The notes under the pieces are model-generated. The model saw only the letters and a list, made by a program, of their open reading frames with translations. It had not been told where the DNA came from and searched no databases. DNA of 64,000 nucleotides from Sphingobacterium sp. UGAL515B_05 (GTDB taxonomy: Bacteria > Bacteroidota > Bacteroidia > Sphingobacteriales > Sphingobacteriaceae), in NCBI RefSeq assembly GCF_033097525.1, contig NZ_CP109907.1, positions 4,774,001 to 4,838,000 of the forward strand, in the 5' to 3' direction. Shown piece after piece: positions 53,170 through 62,492 of the stretch. The first letter of the stretch is position 1; every line of letters starts with the position of its first letter. The position numbers were made by a program, and so were the translations under genes.

Positions 53170-53185
53170 TTTTATCCCTGAAATC
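53170..53185 (+). repeat. 16-bp inverted repeat, copy 1
   Basis: TTTTATCCCTGAAATC; its exact reverse complement lies at 53936-53951, flanking the pentapeptide-repeat gene. Confidence 0.8.
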
Positions 53186-53261
53186 CGTTATTTAACGATA
53201 AATCAACATGGTTCAATGGAATACATTGATTTTGGAGTTAGTTGAACGGCCTTTCCCATAT

Positions 53262-53846
53262 TTAATCAATAACCAGTTGATATTTAAGTAGTAGACCAGG
53301 TAATTGTTCCGGACCAAATTTACTTTTTTTCATACGATTGACCTCAGGATCTAGCTGGATATTGATCGAAGACCGAAAATCGCAGCCCTCGAGATTGCAT
53401 TGTACAAAGCGGGCATTTAGCAAATTCGTTTTTTTAAACAGCACCTGTTGAAGGTTGGCCCGTTCAAAATCCACATGTTGCAAAGAGCATTGTTCAAACT
53501 GGAACTTCTTTATATTTCTTTCAAAAAAAGAGGAGTAATCCAGAACCGAGTTGCTGAAATTGGCATGAAAGGAAAATGAACTACATTCATTAAAGTGTAT
53601 GCCTAGCATTTTGCAGTCATTAAAAACAACATGATCTAGTTGTGTGCCCTTTAGACTGACATTGGAAAGATTACATGATTTAAATTCACAGTTTGTGAAT
53701 AGGAGATCTACGAGTTCTGCGTTCTGGAAATCACATTGTTCAAAGGTGCATTTGTAGAATTCCTGAACTTGCTTTAGTTCAGCTGTAAATGTTTGTTTAG
53801 TGATTGTTTGTTCGACAAGTTCTTCCATTCTGTATCGTGTTGGCAT
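53262..53846 (-). CDS. Pentapeptide-repeat protein (Qnr/MfpA-like shape)
   Basis: 194 aa with about 20 tandem pentapeptides of the A(D/N)LXX type from residue 30 on (CTFEQCDFQNAELVDLLFTN, CEFKSCNLSNVSLKGTQLDH, LQHVDFERANLQQVLFKKTN, ARFVQCNLEGCDFRSSINI), predicting a right-handed quadrilateral helix. The short region around residue 75-85 and the C-terminal helix recall DNA-mimic Qnr proteins, but gyrase protection is not shown. ATG 53846 or 53828. Confidence 0.88.
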   Translation of the reverse strand: MPTRYRMEELVEQTITKQTFTAELKQVQEFYKCTFEQCDFQNAELVDLLFTNCEFKSCNLSNVSLKGTQLDHVVFNDCKMLGIHFNECSSFSFHANFSNSVLDYSSFFERNIKKFQFEQCSLQHVDFERANLQQVLFKKTNLLNARFVQCNLEGCDFRSSINIQLDPEVNRMKKSKFGPEQLPGLLLKYQLVID

Positions 53847-53935
53847 TGATTTTAGCGAAAATAAGGAATTCTGCCGAATGATTTTACTTTAAAATAAAGT
53901 CAAAGGCGTTATTTCCGCTTGCGACCAAAATACCT

Positions 53936-53951
53936 GATTTCAGGGATAAAA
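53936..53951 (-). repeat. 16-bp inverted repeat, copy 2
   Basis: GATTTCAGGGATAAAA, the exact reverse complement of 53170-53185. Confidence 0.8.
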
Positions 53952-53961
53952 AGAGGGATTT

Positions 53962-53990
53962 TTTATGGCTATTTTTGGCGTAGCCATAAA
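53962..53990. other. 10-bp hairpin upstream of the pentapeptide gene
   Basis: TTTATGGCTA (53962-53971) pairs with TAGCCATAAA (53981-53990) around a 9-base loop. No T run on either side, so not a standard terminator. Confidence 0.5.
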
Positions 53991-54062
53991 ATATAATTCT
54001 TGGGGTGCTGGGGTCAAGACTGAAGTATTGTAGAACTCTGGTAGGTTTTTATATAGTTTGTT

Positions 54063-54094
54063 AAAGGGCACTGATCAGTGCCCTTTACTTTTTT
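54063..54094. terminator. Hairpin near the end of acnA
   Basis: AAAGGGCACTGA (54063-54074) and TCAGTGCCCTTT (54075-54086) form a perfect palindrome. A T-rich tail lies on the plus strand only, so action on acnA (minus strand) is likely but not certain. Confidence 0.7.
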
Positions 54095-54123
54095 AGATAT
54101 TCCGATTCTCTATTTGCACAATG

Positions 54124-56898
54124 TTAGTTGTTCTTTAAATACTGACGCAGCACATATTGTAGAATACCGTCATTCTTAAAATACTCTATTTCAATGGCTG
54201 AATCGAGTCTTGCTTTCACTTGAAAATTGGTTACCGTTCCATTGTCATGTACCGCCGTTACCGAGAGAAGTTTATGGGGTGTTAAATCGGTCTCAAGCCC
54301 CGAGATGCTATAAACTTCTGTTCCATCTAGTCCTAATTTCTCTGCGTTTTCGTCATTGATAAAGACAAGAGGTGCTACGCCCATACCGACAAGATTACTT
54401 CGGTGAATACGCTCGAAACTTTCAGCAATAACCGCGCGTACGCCAAGAAGGAATGTGCCCTTTGCTGCCCAATCTCTGGAGGAACCCGAACCATACTCTT
54501 TTCCGGCCAGTACGATGAGCGCTGTGTTGTTTTTGCGATATTCCATTGCGGTTTCATACACCGTCTTCACCTCATTGGTGGGGAAGTAACGGCTAAATCC
54601 ACCCTCACGATCGGTAATTTTGTTTTTAATACGCACATTGGCAAATGTTCCGCGCATCATGACCTCGTGGTTCCCACGTCTAGATCCGTAAGAATTGAAA
54701 TCTTCTTTACTTACCTGATGTGATCTGAGGTATTGTCCAGCTGCAGTTTCTTCTTTGAATGAACCAGCGGGTGAGATATGATCCGTAGTCACCGAGTCAC
54801 CTAGATAAAGTAATACCCTTGCATTCTGAATATCCTGTATTGGATTAGGAACGGCTTGTAGATTTTCAAAAAATGGCGATTCTTTGATGTAGGTAGACGT
54901 GTTGTCCCACTGGTAATTTTGATCAAGATTCACTTCAAGTTCTTGCCAGTCTGTCGATCCGTCGAAGATGACATCATAGACTTCTTGGAAATCCGATTGT
55001 TTGACGCAAGCATGGACGGTTTCCATAATATCCTCGCGGCTTGGCCAAATATCTTTCAGATATACGGGCTGACCGTTAGGGTCGTAATCCAATGGTTCCT
55101 CCAAGAGATTAATATCCACTCTTCCGACCAGTGCATAGGCCACAACAAGCATCGGCGACATTAAGAAGTTCATTTTGACTTGTGGATGCACACGGGCCTC
55201 AAAATTTCGGTTACCAGATAATACCGAGGCAACAATCAATTCACCTTTTTCCACCGCTTCTGCTATTTGTGGTGGAAGAGGACCGGAGTTTCCAATACAG
55301 GAGGTACAACCGTAACCTACGGTATGAAAACGCAGGGCATCAAGATCAGCACTAAGTCCTGATCTTTCAAGGTATTGCGTAACGACTTTTGAGCCAGGGG
55401 CTAAAGAGGTCTTTACCCAGGATTTGGTGCGAAGTCCGCGCTCGATGGCGTTACGGGCCAATAATCCTGCACCGATCATGACCGTAGGGTTCGAGGTGTT
55501 GGTACAGCTTGTTATAGCTGCGATCGCAATACTGCCATCACTGACAATATACTCCTTATGATTGTGTTTGATGCGAACGGCATGAATAGACTCTTGAATA
55601 ACTTCATGCGGTGAATCATGTTCGACAGGTACCTTACCAAAGGTAAACTCTGTTCCTGAACCGCCGTCAGCAAGCCAGGCAGATTCCGATCGCTGCAAAA
55701 CAGGGACATATTGTCGATGGTGTTCGCTGTCCAAAAGTTGTGAAAATGTGGTTTTTAAATCCTTCACTAGAATTTTATCCTGAGGCCTTTTGGGCCCAGA
55801 TACAGTTGGTTCAAGGCTTGATAAATCGAATTCAACGACCGACGAATATTGAATTTCTTCCTTGCCAGTGCGCCAGAGTAAATTGCTTTTACAATAATCT
55901 TCAACAATTTTAATCTGCTCTGCACTTCGATTGGTGCTATGCATGTATTCAAGGGTTCGGTCATCAATCGGAAAATAGGTAACTGTACAGCCAAATTCTG
56001 GGGACATATTGGAAATTGTCGCACGATCTGTAACTGAAAGGCTGTCCAATCCATCGCCAAATACTTCAACAAATTTGCCCACAACACCTTTATCGCGAAG
56101 TATTTTTGTTATCGAAAGAACCATGTCTGTGGCGGTGCATGTCGCCGGTATTTTGCCGATAAGTTTAAGGCCGATAACTTCAGGACAGGTGAAAAAGATC
56201 GGTTGTCCAAGCATGGCTGCTTCAGCCTCAATACCACCAACTCCCCAACCCAGTACACCAATACCATTGACCATTGGTGTATGCGAATCCGTCCCTACTA
56301 AGGTATCCGGAAAAAGCCAATTGTCGCGTTCAATTACTCCTTTGGCAAGATATTCTAAATTGACCTGATGGCAGATACCCATACCCGGCGGAACAACGGT
56401 GAAATTTTTTAATCCTTTCTGTGCCCATTTAAGGAGTTCATAACGCTCGCGGTTGCGTTCATATTCCAACTCGACATTCTTGTCATACGAGTAGTCTGTG
56501 CCAAAGTAATCGACCTGAACGGAATGATCAATAACTAGATCCACAGGGATAGCGGGATTTATTTTTTGTCCATCCTTGCCATGCCGGATAAATTCGGCAC
56601 GAAGCGATGCCATATCGACTACAGCAGGTACTCCGGTAAAGTCCTGCATTAAAATTCTGGCTGGTTTGAAGGGTATATCCTTGTCAACAGGTTGTGGAGT
56701 CCAATGAATCAGGGTATTGACATGCTCGTCCGTGATACTGAATCCATCATGGTTACGCAATACATTTTCCAGTAGGATGCGGATACTAAATGGCAGGTGT
56801 GTGATATTACCTTCAGGAAGATCTTTAATAGCACTATACTGGTAAACTTTTCCGTTAATTTCAATTTCTCGTATTGATTTCTCTTTGCTCATATTCAT
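54124..56898 (-). CDS. acnA: Aconitate hydratase A (AcnA/IRP1 type)
   Basis: 924 aa (ATG 56898 or 56892). TCA-cycle citrate-isocitrate isomerisation through a [4Fe-4S] cluster. Cluster Cys in SCTNTSNPTVM and GYGCTSCIGNSGPL; substrate and domain motifs DFTGVPAVVD, PPGMGICHQVNLEYLA, VGTDSHTPMVNGIGVLGWGV and, in the swivel domain, YGSGSSRDWAAKGTFLLGV with the catalytic Ser. All conserved. Confidence 0.97.
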   Translation of the reverse strand: MNMSKEKSIREIEINGKVYQYSAIKDLPEGNITHLPFSIRILLENVLRNHDGFSITDEHVNTLIHWTPQPVDKDIPFKPARILMQDFTGVPAVVDMASLRAEFIRHGKDGQKINPAIPVDLVIDHSVQVDYFGTDYSYDKNVELEYERNRERYELLKWAQKGLKNFTVVPPGMGICHQVNLEYLAKGVIERDNWLFPDTLVGTDSHTPMVNGIGVLGWGVGGIEAEAAMLGQPIFFTCPEVIGLKLIGKIPATCTATDMVLSITKILRDKGVVGKFVEVFGDGLDSLSVTDRATISNMSPEFGCTVTYFPIDDRTLEYMHSTNRSAEQIKIVEDYCKSNLLWRTGKEEIQYSSVVEFDLSSLEPTVSGPKRPQDKILVKDLKTTFSQLLDSEHHRQYVPVLQRSESAWLADGGSGTEFTFGKVPVEHDSPHEVIQESIHAVRIKHNHKEYIVSDGSIAIAAITSCTNTSNPTVMIGAGLLARNAIERGLRTKSWVKTSLAPGSKVVTQYLERSGLSADLDALRFHTVGYGCTSCIGNSGPLPPQIAEAVEKGELIVASVLSGNRNFEARVHPQVKMNFLMSPMLVVAYALVGRVDINLLEEPLDYDPNGQPVYLKDIWPSREDIMETVHACVKQSDFQEVYDVIFDGSTDWQELEVNLDQNYQWDNTSTYIKESPFFENLQAVPNPIQDIQNARVLLYLGDSVTTDHISPAGSFKEETAAGQYLRSHQVSKEDFNSYGSRRGNHEVMMRGTFANVRIKNKITDREGGFSRYFPTNEVKTVYETAMEYRKNNTALIVLAGKEYGSGSSRDWAAKGTFLLGVRAVIAESFERIHRSNLVGMGVAPLVFINDENAEKLGLDGTEVYSISGLETDLTPHKLLSVTAVHDNGTVTNFQVKARLDSAIEIEYFKNDGILQYVLRQYLKNN

Positions 56899-57117
56899 TT
56901 ACTTATTTTCATACTATATAATACACATATCCCCAAATTTGTTTGTAATATCTTTTACACATATCTTTCCGCTTTTGTATTCCAAAACGGAATTTATGCC
57001 TATATCGGCGCTAAAAAATGAATTAAAAAATAGGATAAAAAAAAGATTGCTTTTTCTGATTTAGAGACAATCAAATTAGGATGCAAACGTTATGTTAATG
57101 CTTAGAAACAGTGTTGT

Positions 57118-57648
57118 ATGAGAAAAAGAGTAAATTATAGTGTCCTTTTCTTGGTTAGTTTGTTGTTTTGCATCCCATTTCCGGGTAAAGCAAATACGCA
57201 TTCTGTTGCCGAAGGGGAGGGTAATGGCTGGACCGAAGGGTATGATCTTAGCTTTAGGGACAGTAAAAACAATGTGTTGAGCCTAAATCAACTCAAGGGG
57301 AAAGTTGTGGTTATTAATTTATGGGCGACATGGTGCCCACCTTGTCTTGCTGAGATGCCTTCATTGGATCAACTCTATCAGGATTTTAAAGGCAACGATA
57401 GTATTATTATTTTGTCTGTCGATATTGATGGAAATCTTAGCGCTTCGAGGAAATTTATGGCGAAAAGAAAATATAGTCTACCTGTCTATCAGTTAAATTC
57501 GGCGTTACCGAATGAATTGAGTACCACAAGCATACCCACAACAATTATTTTGGACAAGGCTGGTAAGTTGGTCATTAAGCATGTAGGTGGAATGAATTTT
57601 GGGTCGCAGAAATTTAGAAAATCCCTATTAGATTTAAGTAAGGAATAG
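57118..57648 (+). CDS. Thioredoxin-fold TlpA/ResA-like protein
   Basis: 176 aa. Signal peptide (to about residue 25), then a periplasmic thioredoxin fold with the redox centre LWATWCPPCLAEMP (around residues 70-76), VDIDG and TSIPTTIILDKAGKLVIKHVGG with the cis-Pro loop. Reduces disulfides in periplasmic or envelope proteins, or supports cytochrome maturation. Confidence 0.92.
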   Translation: MRKRVNYSVLFLVSLLFCIPFPGKANTHSVAEGEGNGWTEGYDLSFRDSKNNVLSLNQLKGKVVVINLWATWCPPCLAEMPSLDQLYQDFKGNDSIIILSVDIDGNLSASRKFMAKRKYSLPVYQLNSALPNELSTTSIPTTIILDKAGKLVIKHVGGMNFGSQKFRKSLLDLSKE

Positions 57649-57724
57649 ATTTTGATGTTGGAGATTATATTAATATAATGGAAGATAATTTATGTTTCAT
57701 TTAGCATTTATGGCATTTTCTTGC

Positions 57725-57732
57725 TAATTTTG
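57725..57732 (+). promoter_or_regulatory. -7 promoter element of metA
   Basis: TAATTTTG matches TAnnTTTG; the -33 part is weak. The leader would be about 24 bases and contains AAGGAG (57747-57752) before ATG 57762, leaving no room for a riboswitch. Confidence 0.55.
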
Positions 57733-57761
57733 AATGCTAATTGTATAAGGAGAAATTATCT

Positions 57762-58703
57762 ATGCCGGTCAAACTTCCTAATAACCTTCCTGCCATTGAG
57801 CTGTTGAAAAAGGAGAATATATTTGTCATGAGTGATTTAAGAGCAAATGAGCAGGACATTAGACCGCTTCGCGTTTTAGTACTGAACTTGATGCCGCTTA
57901 AAATTACGACAGAGACAGATTTTATTCGTTTGCTGTCGAATAATCCTTTGCAGGTGGAAATGGAATTTTTGCGACTTGAAACGCATGTTTCAAAGAACAC
58001 CCCCGAAGAGCATTTGGAGATGTTTTATAAGAGCTTGACTGAGGTTAAGGAGAATTTCTACGACGGAATGATTATTACGGGAGCTCCAGTTGAAATGGTT
58101 GCTTTCGAGGAAGTGACCTACTGGACAGAAATTCAGACCATCTTCGATTGGGCACGAACCCATGTAACATCAAGTTTGTATATCTGTTGGGCGTCTCAAG
58201 CTGCATTGTATCATTTCTATGGTGTAGAGAAAAAGCCATTAGGGGAAAAGCTTTTTGGTGTATTTAAGCATACTACGTTAAACAAAAGACATCCGCTATT
58301 CCGTGGATTTGATGATGAGTTCTTTATACCGCACAGCCGCCATACGACCATTGAGAAGGATGATCTCCTGGTGAAAGAGGGTTTGGAAATTCTTTCGGAA
58401 TCGCCGGAAGCAGGTATTGCTATTGTTTCTTCTCGAGGTGGACGAGAATTTTATTTGACGGGACATTCAGAATATGCTCCTTTTACATTGGACGAAGAGT
58501 ATAAAAGAGACTTGGAAAAAGGGCAGGAGATTGCTATGCCTGCAAATTATTATGTCGATGACAATCCCGAAAATCGTCCTTTAGTGCGCTGGACAAGCCA
58601 TGCAAACCTGCTTTTCAATAACTGGTTGAATTACTTCGTGTATCAAGAAACTCCTTTTGATCTGAAAGATGTGGTTTACTTAGGCGAAATCAAACAAGGG
58701 TAA
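57762..58703 (+). CDS. metA: Homoserine O-acyltransferase MetA, predicted acetyl-CoA-specific
   Basis: 313 aa from ATG 57762 (MPVKLPNNLPAIELL); TTG 57741 is too early. First committed step of methionine synthesis. Cys142 in YICWASQAALYHFYG acylates; His and Glu follow in HSRHTTIE and GHSEYAPFTL. Position 111 is Glu (GAPVE), the residue that in characterised MetA enzymes marks use of acetyl-CoA rather than succinyl-CoA (Gly111). Product would be O-acetylhomoserine. Confidence 0.95.
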   Translation: MPVKLPNNLPAIELLKKENIFVMSDLRANEQDIRPLRVLVLNLMPLKITTETDFIRLLSNNPLQVEMEFLRLETHVSKNTPEEHLEMFYKSLTEVKENFYDGMIITGAPVEMVAFEEVTYWTEIQTIFDWARTHVTSSLYICWASQAALYHFYGVEKKPLGEKLFGVFKHTTLNKRHPLFRGFDDEFFIPHSRHTTIEKDDLLVKEGLEILSESPEAGIAIVSSRGGREFYLTGHSEYAPFTLDEEYKRDLEKGQEIAMPANYYVDDNPENRPLVRWTSHANLLFNNWLNYFVYQETPFDLKDVVYLGEIKQG

Positions 58704-58764
58704 TTTAATTCATTTCAAACAAAAACGGCTAAAAAAGCATTCTATTCATGTTAAGTGATTAAAT

Positions 58765-58968
58765 ATGAAAAAGACTGCTTTACTAGTTGGTTCTGTTCTT
58801 TCATTTTTTTTATTGAAAGCACAGGTTACGCTAGAAGAAAATCAAAAACTGAAAGAAGCGAATGGTACTTTATGGTATGCTAATCCGTGGGTCTGGATCG
58901 CTGGTATCGCCTTATTCTTCCTTATTTTTATCCTTGTACTACGCAAATCAACCCGTAATAAAGCATAG
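58765..58968 (+). CDS. Small membrane protein
   Basis: 67 aa. Signal-like N-terminus (KKTALLVGSVLSFFLLKAQ), a polar linker, then one strong membrane helix (WVWIAGIALFFLIFILVLRK, about residues 43-62) and a basic tail. No family recognised. Between metA and the M13 peptidase gene on the same strand. Confidence 0.6.
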   Translation: MKKTALLVGSVLSFFLLKAQVTLEENQKLKEANGTLWYANPWVWIAGIALFFLIFILVLRKSTRNKA

Positions 58969-59079
58969 ACCCAGCTATGCTTCTTAATTTTGGTTGTCAT
59001 TAGAACCATATTTGTTGCATCAACAATAGAAGAACTTTTCTTAAGTTTGTGTATAGCGATAAACAAACTAAATTTTTAT

Positions 59080-61083
59080 ATGAAGAAAAATCTACTTTTA
59101 GCAGCCTTGTTAGCCTGCGGCTCGTTGGCAAGCCATGCGCAAAACAATGCAATAAATGTGAGTTACATGGATAAGACTGTTCGTCCGCAAGATGACTTTT
59201 ATAATTTTGTGAACGGGCAATGGATGAAAACGGTCAAAATACCTTCCGATAAAGCACGGTGGGGTTTTTTTGACGAATTGCGTGAAAATACCGATATTGC
59301 TACTTTGAAGGTTTTGCAAGAATCATTATCTGGACAGTTCCAAAAGGGTACAGACAATCAGAAGATAGGTGATTTGTATAAATCATTTGTGGATATGAAA
59401 ACACGTAATAAACTTGGTTTAGCGCCTGTTAAACCTTATCTCACTAAAATTGCAGCCATTAAGAATTTCGATGATTTATATAAATATCTTGTTGAGGTAG
59501 CACCCATTGGTGGAAATCCTTTTTTTAGTGGCTATGTATATGCGCATCTTAAGAATTCCGATGTCAATACGGTATACCTTGGTGGCGGAAGTCTAGGTTT
59601 AGGACGTTCATATTATCAAGTAAAAGACAAGAAGAACGAAGAAACCTTAACTGACTATTCAAATTATATTTCTGCACTTTATGCTAAATCTGGCCAAGTT
59701 ACGAAGGATTTAAAAGGTCCAAAAATTGTTGCTTTTGAAAAGCAAATGGCCGCAAACCTTAAAACTGTTGAGCAATCACGTGATGCTAATGGTCGATATA
59801 ATCCGATCGCTGTAGCAGATCTAAAAAAGATGGTTAAAAACGTGGATATTGCAAAGTACCTAAAGGATGTCGGTTTTAAGGCTGATACTGTGATTGTGCC
59901 GGAAATAAAGTATTATGAGAATTTGGATCGAGTTTTCAATCCAGAAAATCTACCGCTAATCAAAGAGATATTGACATTTCATATTTTAAATAATGCAGCG
60001 TCATATACTACACAGGAGCTTAATGATCTGTATTTTGACTTCTGGGGTCGTAAGTTAAAAGGACAAAAGGAGCAGCGTGCTTTAGATAAGCGTGGTGTGG
60101 AATTTGTCAATTCGATCGCAGGAGAATTATTAGGGAAATTATATGTGAAAGAAAACTTCCCTCCGAAGGCCAAAGCTGAAGCTGAAGAACTTGTAAGCTA
60201 TCTTGTTAAATCTTTCGGGCAGCATATCAAGGGATTAACTTGGATGTCGGATGAAACGAAAGTAAAGGCATTGGACAAACTGGCTAAGTTTAAAGTTAAA
60301 ATTGGCTATCCGGATAAATGGAAAGATTATAGCAAACTTGATGTTGGTACATCGTTGTATGAAAATGTATTGGCTTCGAGTAAATGGGCATTTTACCAAA
60401 ATTTGGCGAAACAAGATAAGCCAGTAGACAAGTCTGAATGGGGGATGACTCCGCAGACTGTAAACGCTTATTATAGCCCATTGTTTAACGAGATTGTCTT
60501 TCCGGCAGCGATTCTCCAGCCGCCATTTTATGATTATAAGGCTGATGCTGCAGTTAATTTTGGTGGTATCGGTGCGGTAATTGGTCATGAACTTTCGCAT
60601 GGATTTGACGACCAGGGTGCGAAATACGATGGAAACGGAAACCTGAACAACTGGTGGAGCGACAGTGATAAGGCAAAATTTGAAGCAGCGGCTGATGCTT
60701 TGGTACGTCAATTTGAATCCTATGAACCTGTACCGGGCGTTTTTGTGAACGGTCGCTTTACATTGGGGGAGAATATAGGAGATTTGGGAGGCTCATCAGT
60801 TGCTTTTGATGCATTGCAACTCTATCTGAAAGATAAAGGAAATCCTGGATTAATAGATGGTTTTACGCAGGACCAGCGCTTTTTCCTTTCCTGGGCTACC
60901 ATATGGAGAACGAAGACAACAGACGAGTTTGTGGTCAATCAAGTGAAAACTGATCCACATTCTCCGGCTCAGTACCGTGCTTTTGCGCCGATCATTAACC
61001 TGGATGCTTTCCATAAAGCTTGGGATACAAAGGACGGCGACAAAATGTTTGTTCCGGTCGATAAGCGTATCAAAATTTGGTAG
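59080..61083 (+). CDS. M13-family metallopeptidase (neprilysin/PepO-like)
   Basis: 667 aa from ATG 59080 (MKKNLLLAALLACGSLASHA); a longer frame from 58990 lacks a signal peptide start. Exported zinc endopeptidase: gluzincin motif VIGHELSHGFDDQGA (His, Glu, His), the third ligand Glu in ENIGDLGG, and NAYYSPLFNEIVFPAAILQP. The N-terminal M13 part begins RPQDDFYNFVNGQWMK. Probably peptide turnover in the periplasm. Confidence 0.95.
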   Translation: MKKNLLLAALLACGSLASHAQNNAINVSYMDKTVRPQDDFYNFVNGQWMKTVKIPSDKARWGFFDELRENTDIATLKVLQESLSGQFQKGTDNQKIGDLYKSFVDMKTRNKLGLAPVKPYLTKIAAIKNFDDLYKYLVEVAPIGGNPFFSGYVYAHLKNSDVNTVYLGGGSLGLGRSYYQVKDKKNEETLTDYSNYISALYAKSGQVTKDLKGPKIVAFEKQMAANLKTVEQSRDANGRYNPIAVADLKKMVKNVDIAKYLKDVGFKADTVIVPEIKYYENLDRVFNPENLPLIKEILTFHILNNAASYTTQELNDLYFDFWGRKLKGQKEQRALDKRGVEFVNSIAGELLGKLYVKENFPPKAKAEAEELVSYLVKSFGQHIKGLTWMSDETKVKALDKLAKFKVKIGYPDKWKDYSKLDVGTSLYENVLASSKWAFYQNLAKQDKPVDKSEWGMTPQTVNAYYSPLFNEIVFPAAILQPPFYDYKADAAVNFGGIGAVIGHELSHGFDDQGAKYDGNGNLNNWWSDSDKAKFEAAADALVRQFESYEPVPGVFVNGRFTLGENIGDLGGSSVAFDALQLYLKDKGNPGLIDGFTQDQRFFLSWATIWRTKTTDEFVVNQVKTDPHSPAQYRAFAPIINLDAFHKAWDTKDGDKMFVPVDKRIKIW

Positions 61084-61100
61084 TTATCAATCATTTTACA

Positions 61101-61139
61101 AAAGGCGGGTGCATTTAATTTTAAATACACCCGCTTTTT
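61101..61139. terminator. Terminator shared by the M13 and MFS genes
   Basis: GCGGGTG (61105-61111) pairs with CACCCGC (61128-61134); inner A/T pairs and outer A/T runs on both strands. Confidence 0.85.
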
Positions 61140-61155
61140 GTTTATTTAGTTTATA

Positions 61156-62370
61156 CTATTTCATCCATTTCAGAACTAAATAGAACCCGATTGCCGTTGC
61201 AGATAAAGTCAATGCAGTTGCCCACCATAGTGTTGTGAAACCAAAGGAGTCAACTATGCTTGTCCCTAAAAGTGGTGAAAATATATTTGCAGCTGAAAAA
61301 GCAAGGGAATTGAAGCCCATGTATGCTCCTTGTGTTTTGGGTGTCGAGCGGTTAACAGAAACCGTTGCCATAAAGGGTAATGTCAGCATTTCGCCGAGAC
61401 CAAATATAAAAAATGTGAAATATAACCAACTCAGCCCGCCTGTAAAATTTAGCATGGCATAAGAGCTGGCACATAAAAATGTTCCAAAGACGAGCGTGCT
61501 AATTAACGAGAATCTTTTTTCAGCGATATGGACGATAAACATCTCCAGCAATACGATAACGAAACCACTCCAACCGAGTAGAAATCCGATTTGGTGTTCG
61601 TTCAAATGATGAACCTCACGGTAGAAAAGGGGTAAAGTCGTAATCAGCTGAAAGAAACAAAATGAGAAAATACAACAAAAGATATTGAATAAGACAAAAG
61701 GCACGTCTGTATAAGGATTTCGTCCTTTTTGAGGCAATCCGTTTTCAGGAATAATCTCTTTTTTTGATTTGATATCGCTTCTTTTTTCTCGCTTATGAAA
61801 AAAGACAAAGAAAATCACTGCAGCGCAAAGGACGGCAAAAGAATTTCCATAAAAGATCCAATTGAATGAGATGGTGGCCAAAAAGCCAGCAACCGCTGGG
61901 CCGATTGAAAACCCCAAATTTATGGCTAGGCGATTCAATGAAAAAGCGCGCGTGATATTTTCTGGTTTAGCGTAACTCGCCACTGACACCGAGTTTGCAG
62001 GTCTAAAGGCATCAAAGATTAAGCTTAACGTAAAAATCATGATGGATAACGACTGCACCTCTTTGAAATGTGGAATCAGTAAGAATAAAGGAGCGGCCAA
62101 TACGAGACTTCCGAACTGAACCTTGAAACTACCAATCCGATCAGTCAGCCAGCCACCTATATAGGAACCACAAACGGAGCCGAATCCATAACTCATCAAT
62201 ACCACACCGACCTGTTTAATGTCAAAATGTAGAACCTGGGTCATGTAGAGACCAAGAAAGGGAATCACCATACTTCCCATTCTATTGATGAGCATAACTA
62301 TGGCAAGTAGCCATGCGGCTTGAGACAGTCCCTTAAAGGAGTCGAGGTATATCGATAAAATTCTTTTCAT
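61156..62370 (-). CDS. MFS transporter
   Basis: 404 aa, twelve predicted membrane segments. The loop 2-3 signature GSYIGGWLTDRIGSFKVQFG near residue 68 and NRLAINLGFSIGPAVAGFLA in helix 5 are typical of MFS drug/sugar exporters. Substrate unknown, efflux likely. Confidence 0.92.
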   Translation of the reverse strand: MKRILSIYLDSFKGLSQAAWLLAIVMLINRMGSMVIPFLGLYMTQVLHFDIKQVGVVLMSYGFGSVCGSYIGGWLTDRIGSFKVQFGSLVLAAPLFLLIPHFKEVQSLSIMIFTLSLIFDAFRPANSVSVASYAKPENITRAFSLNRLAINLGFSIGPAVAGFLATISFNWIFYGNSFAVLCAAVIFFVFFHKREKRSDIKSKKEIIPENGLPQKGRNPYTDVPFVLFNIFCCIFSFCFFQLITTLPLFYREVHHLNEHQIGFLLGWSGFVIVLLEMFIVHIAEKRFSLISTLVFGTFLCASSYAMLNFTGGLSWLYFTFFIFGLGEMLTLPFMATVSVNRSTPKTQGAYMGFNSLAFSAANIFSPLLGTSIVDSFGFTTLWWATALTLSATAIGFYLVLKWMK

Positions 62371-62440
62371 TGAATGATGAATCAGCTTGTATAGATCGTA
62401 TAAGGTTTTTAATTCATACGTCTTCTTGTAGTATTGGTAA

Positions 62441-62478
62441 AAAAAATGCCAAATTGATTAGTCAACTTGGCATTTATT
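62441..62478 (-). terminator. Terminator of the 5'-nucleotidase genes
   Basis: AAATGCCAA (62444-62452) pairs with TTGGCATTT (62467-62475); on the minus strand the stem is followed by eight T. Confidence 0.82.
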
Positions 62479-62492
62479 AGAATTAGATCATA

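Noticed and set aside
57649..57761. SAM-type riboswitch before metA
   Set aside because: The predicted leader is about 24 bases and I see no fold typical of SAM riboswitches.
60235..60711. 158-codon open frame on the minus strand inside the M13 peptidase gene
   Set aside because: Antisense to the conserved zinc-site region; composition is not protein-like.
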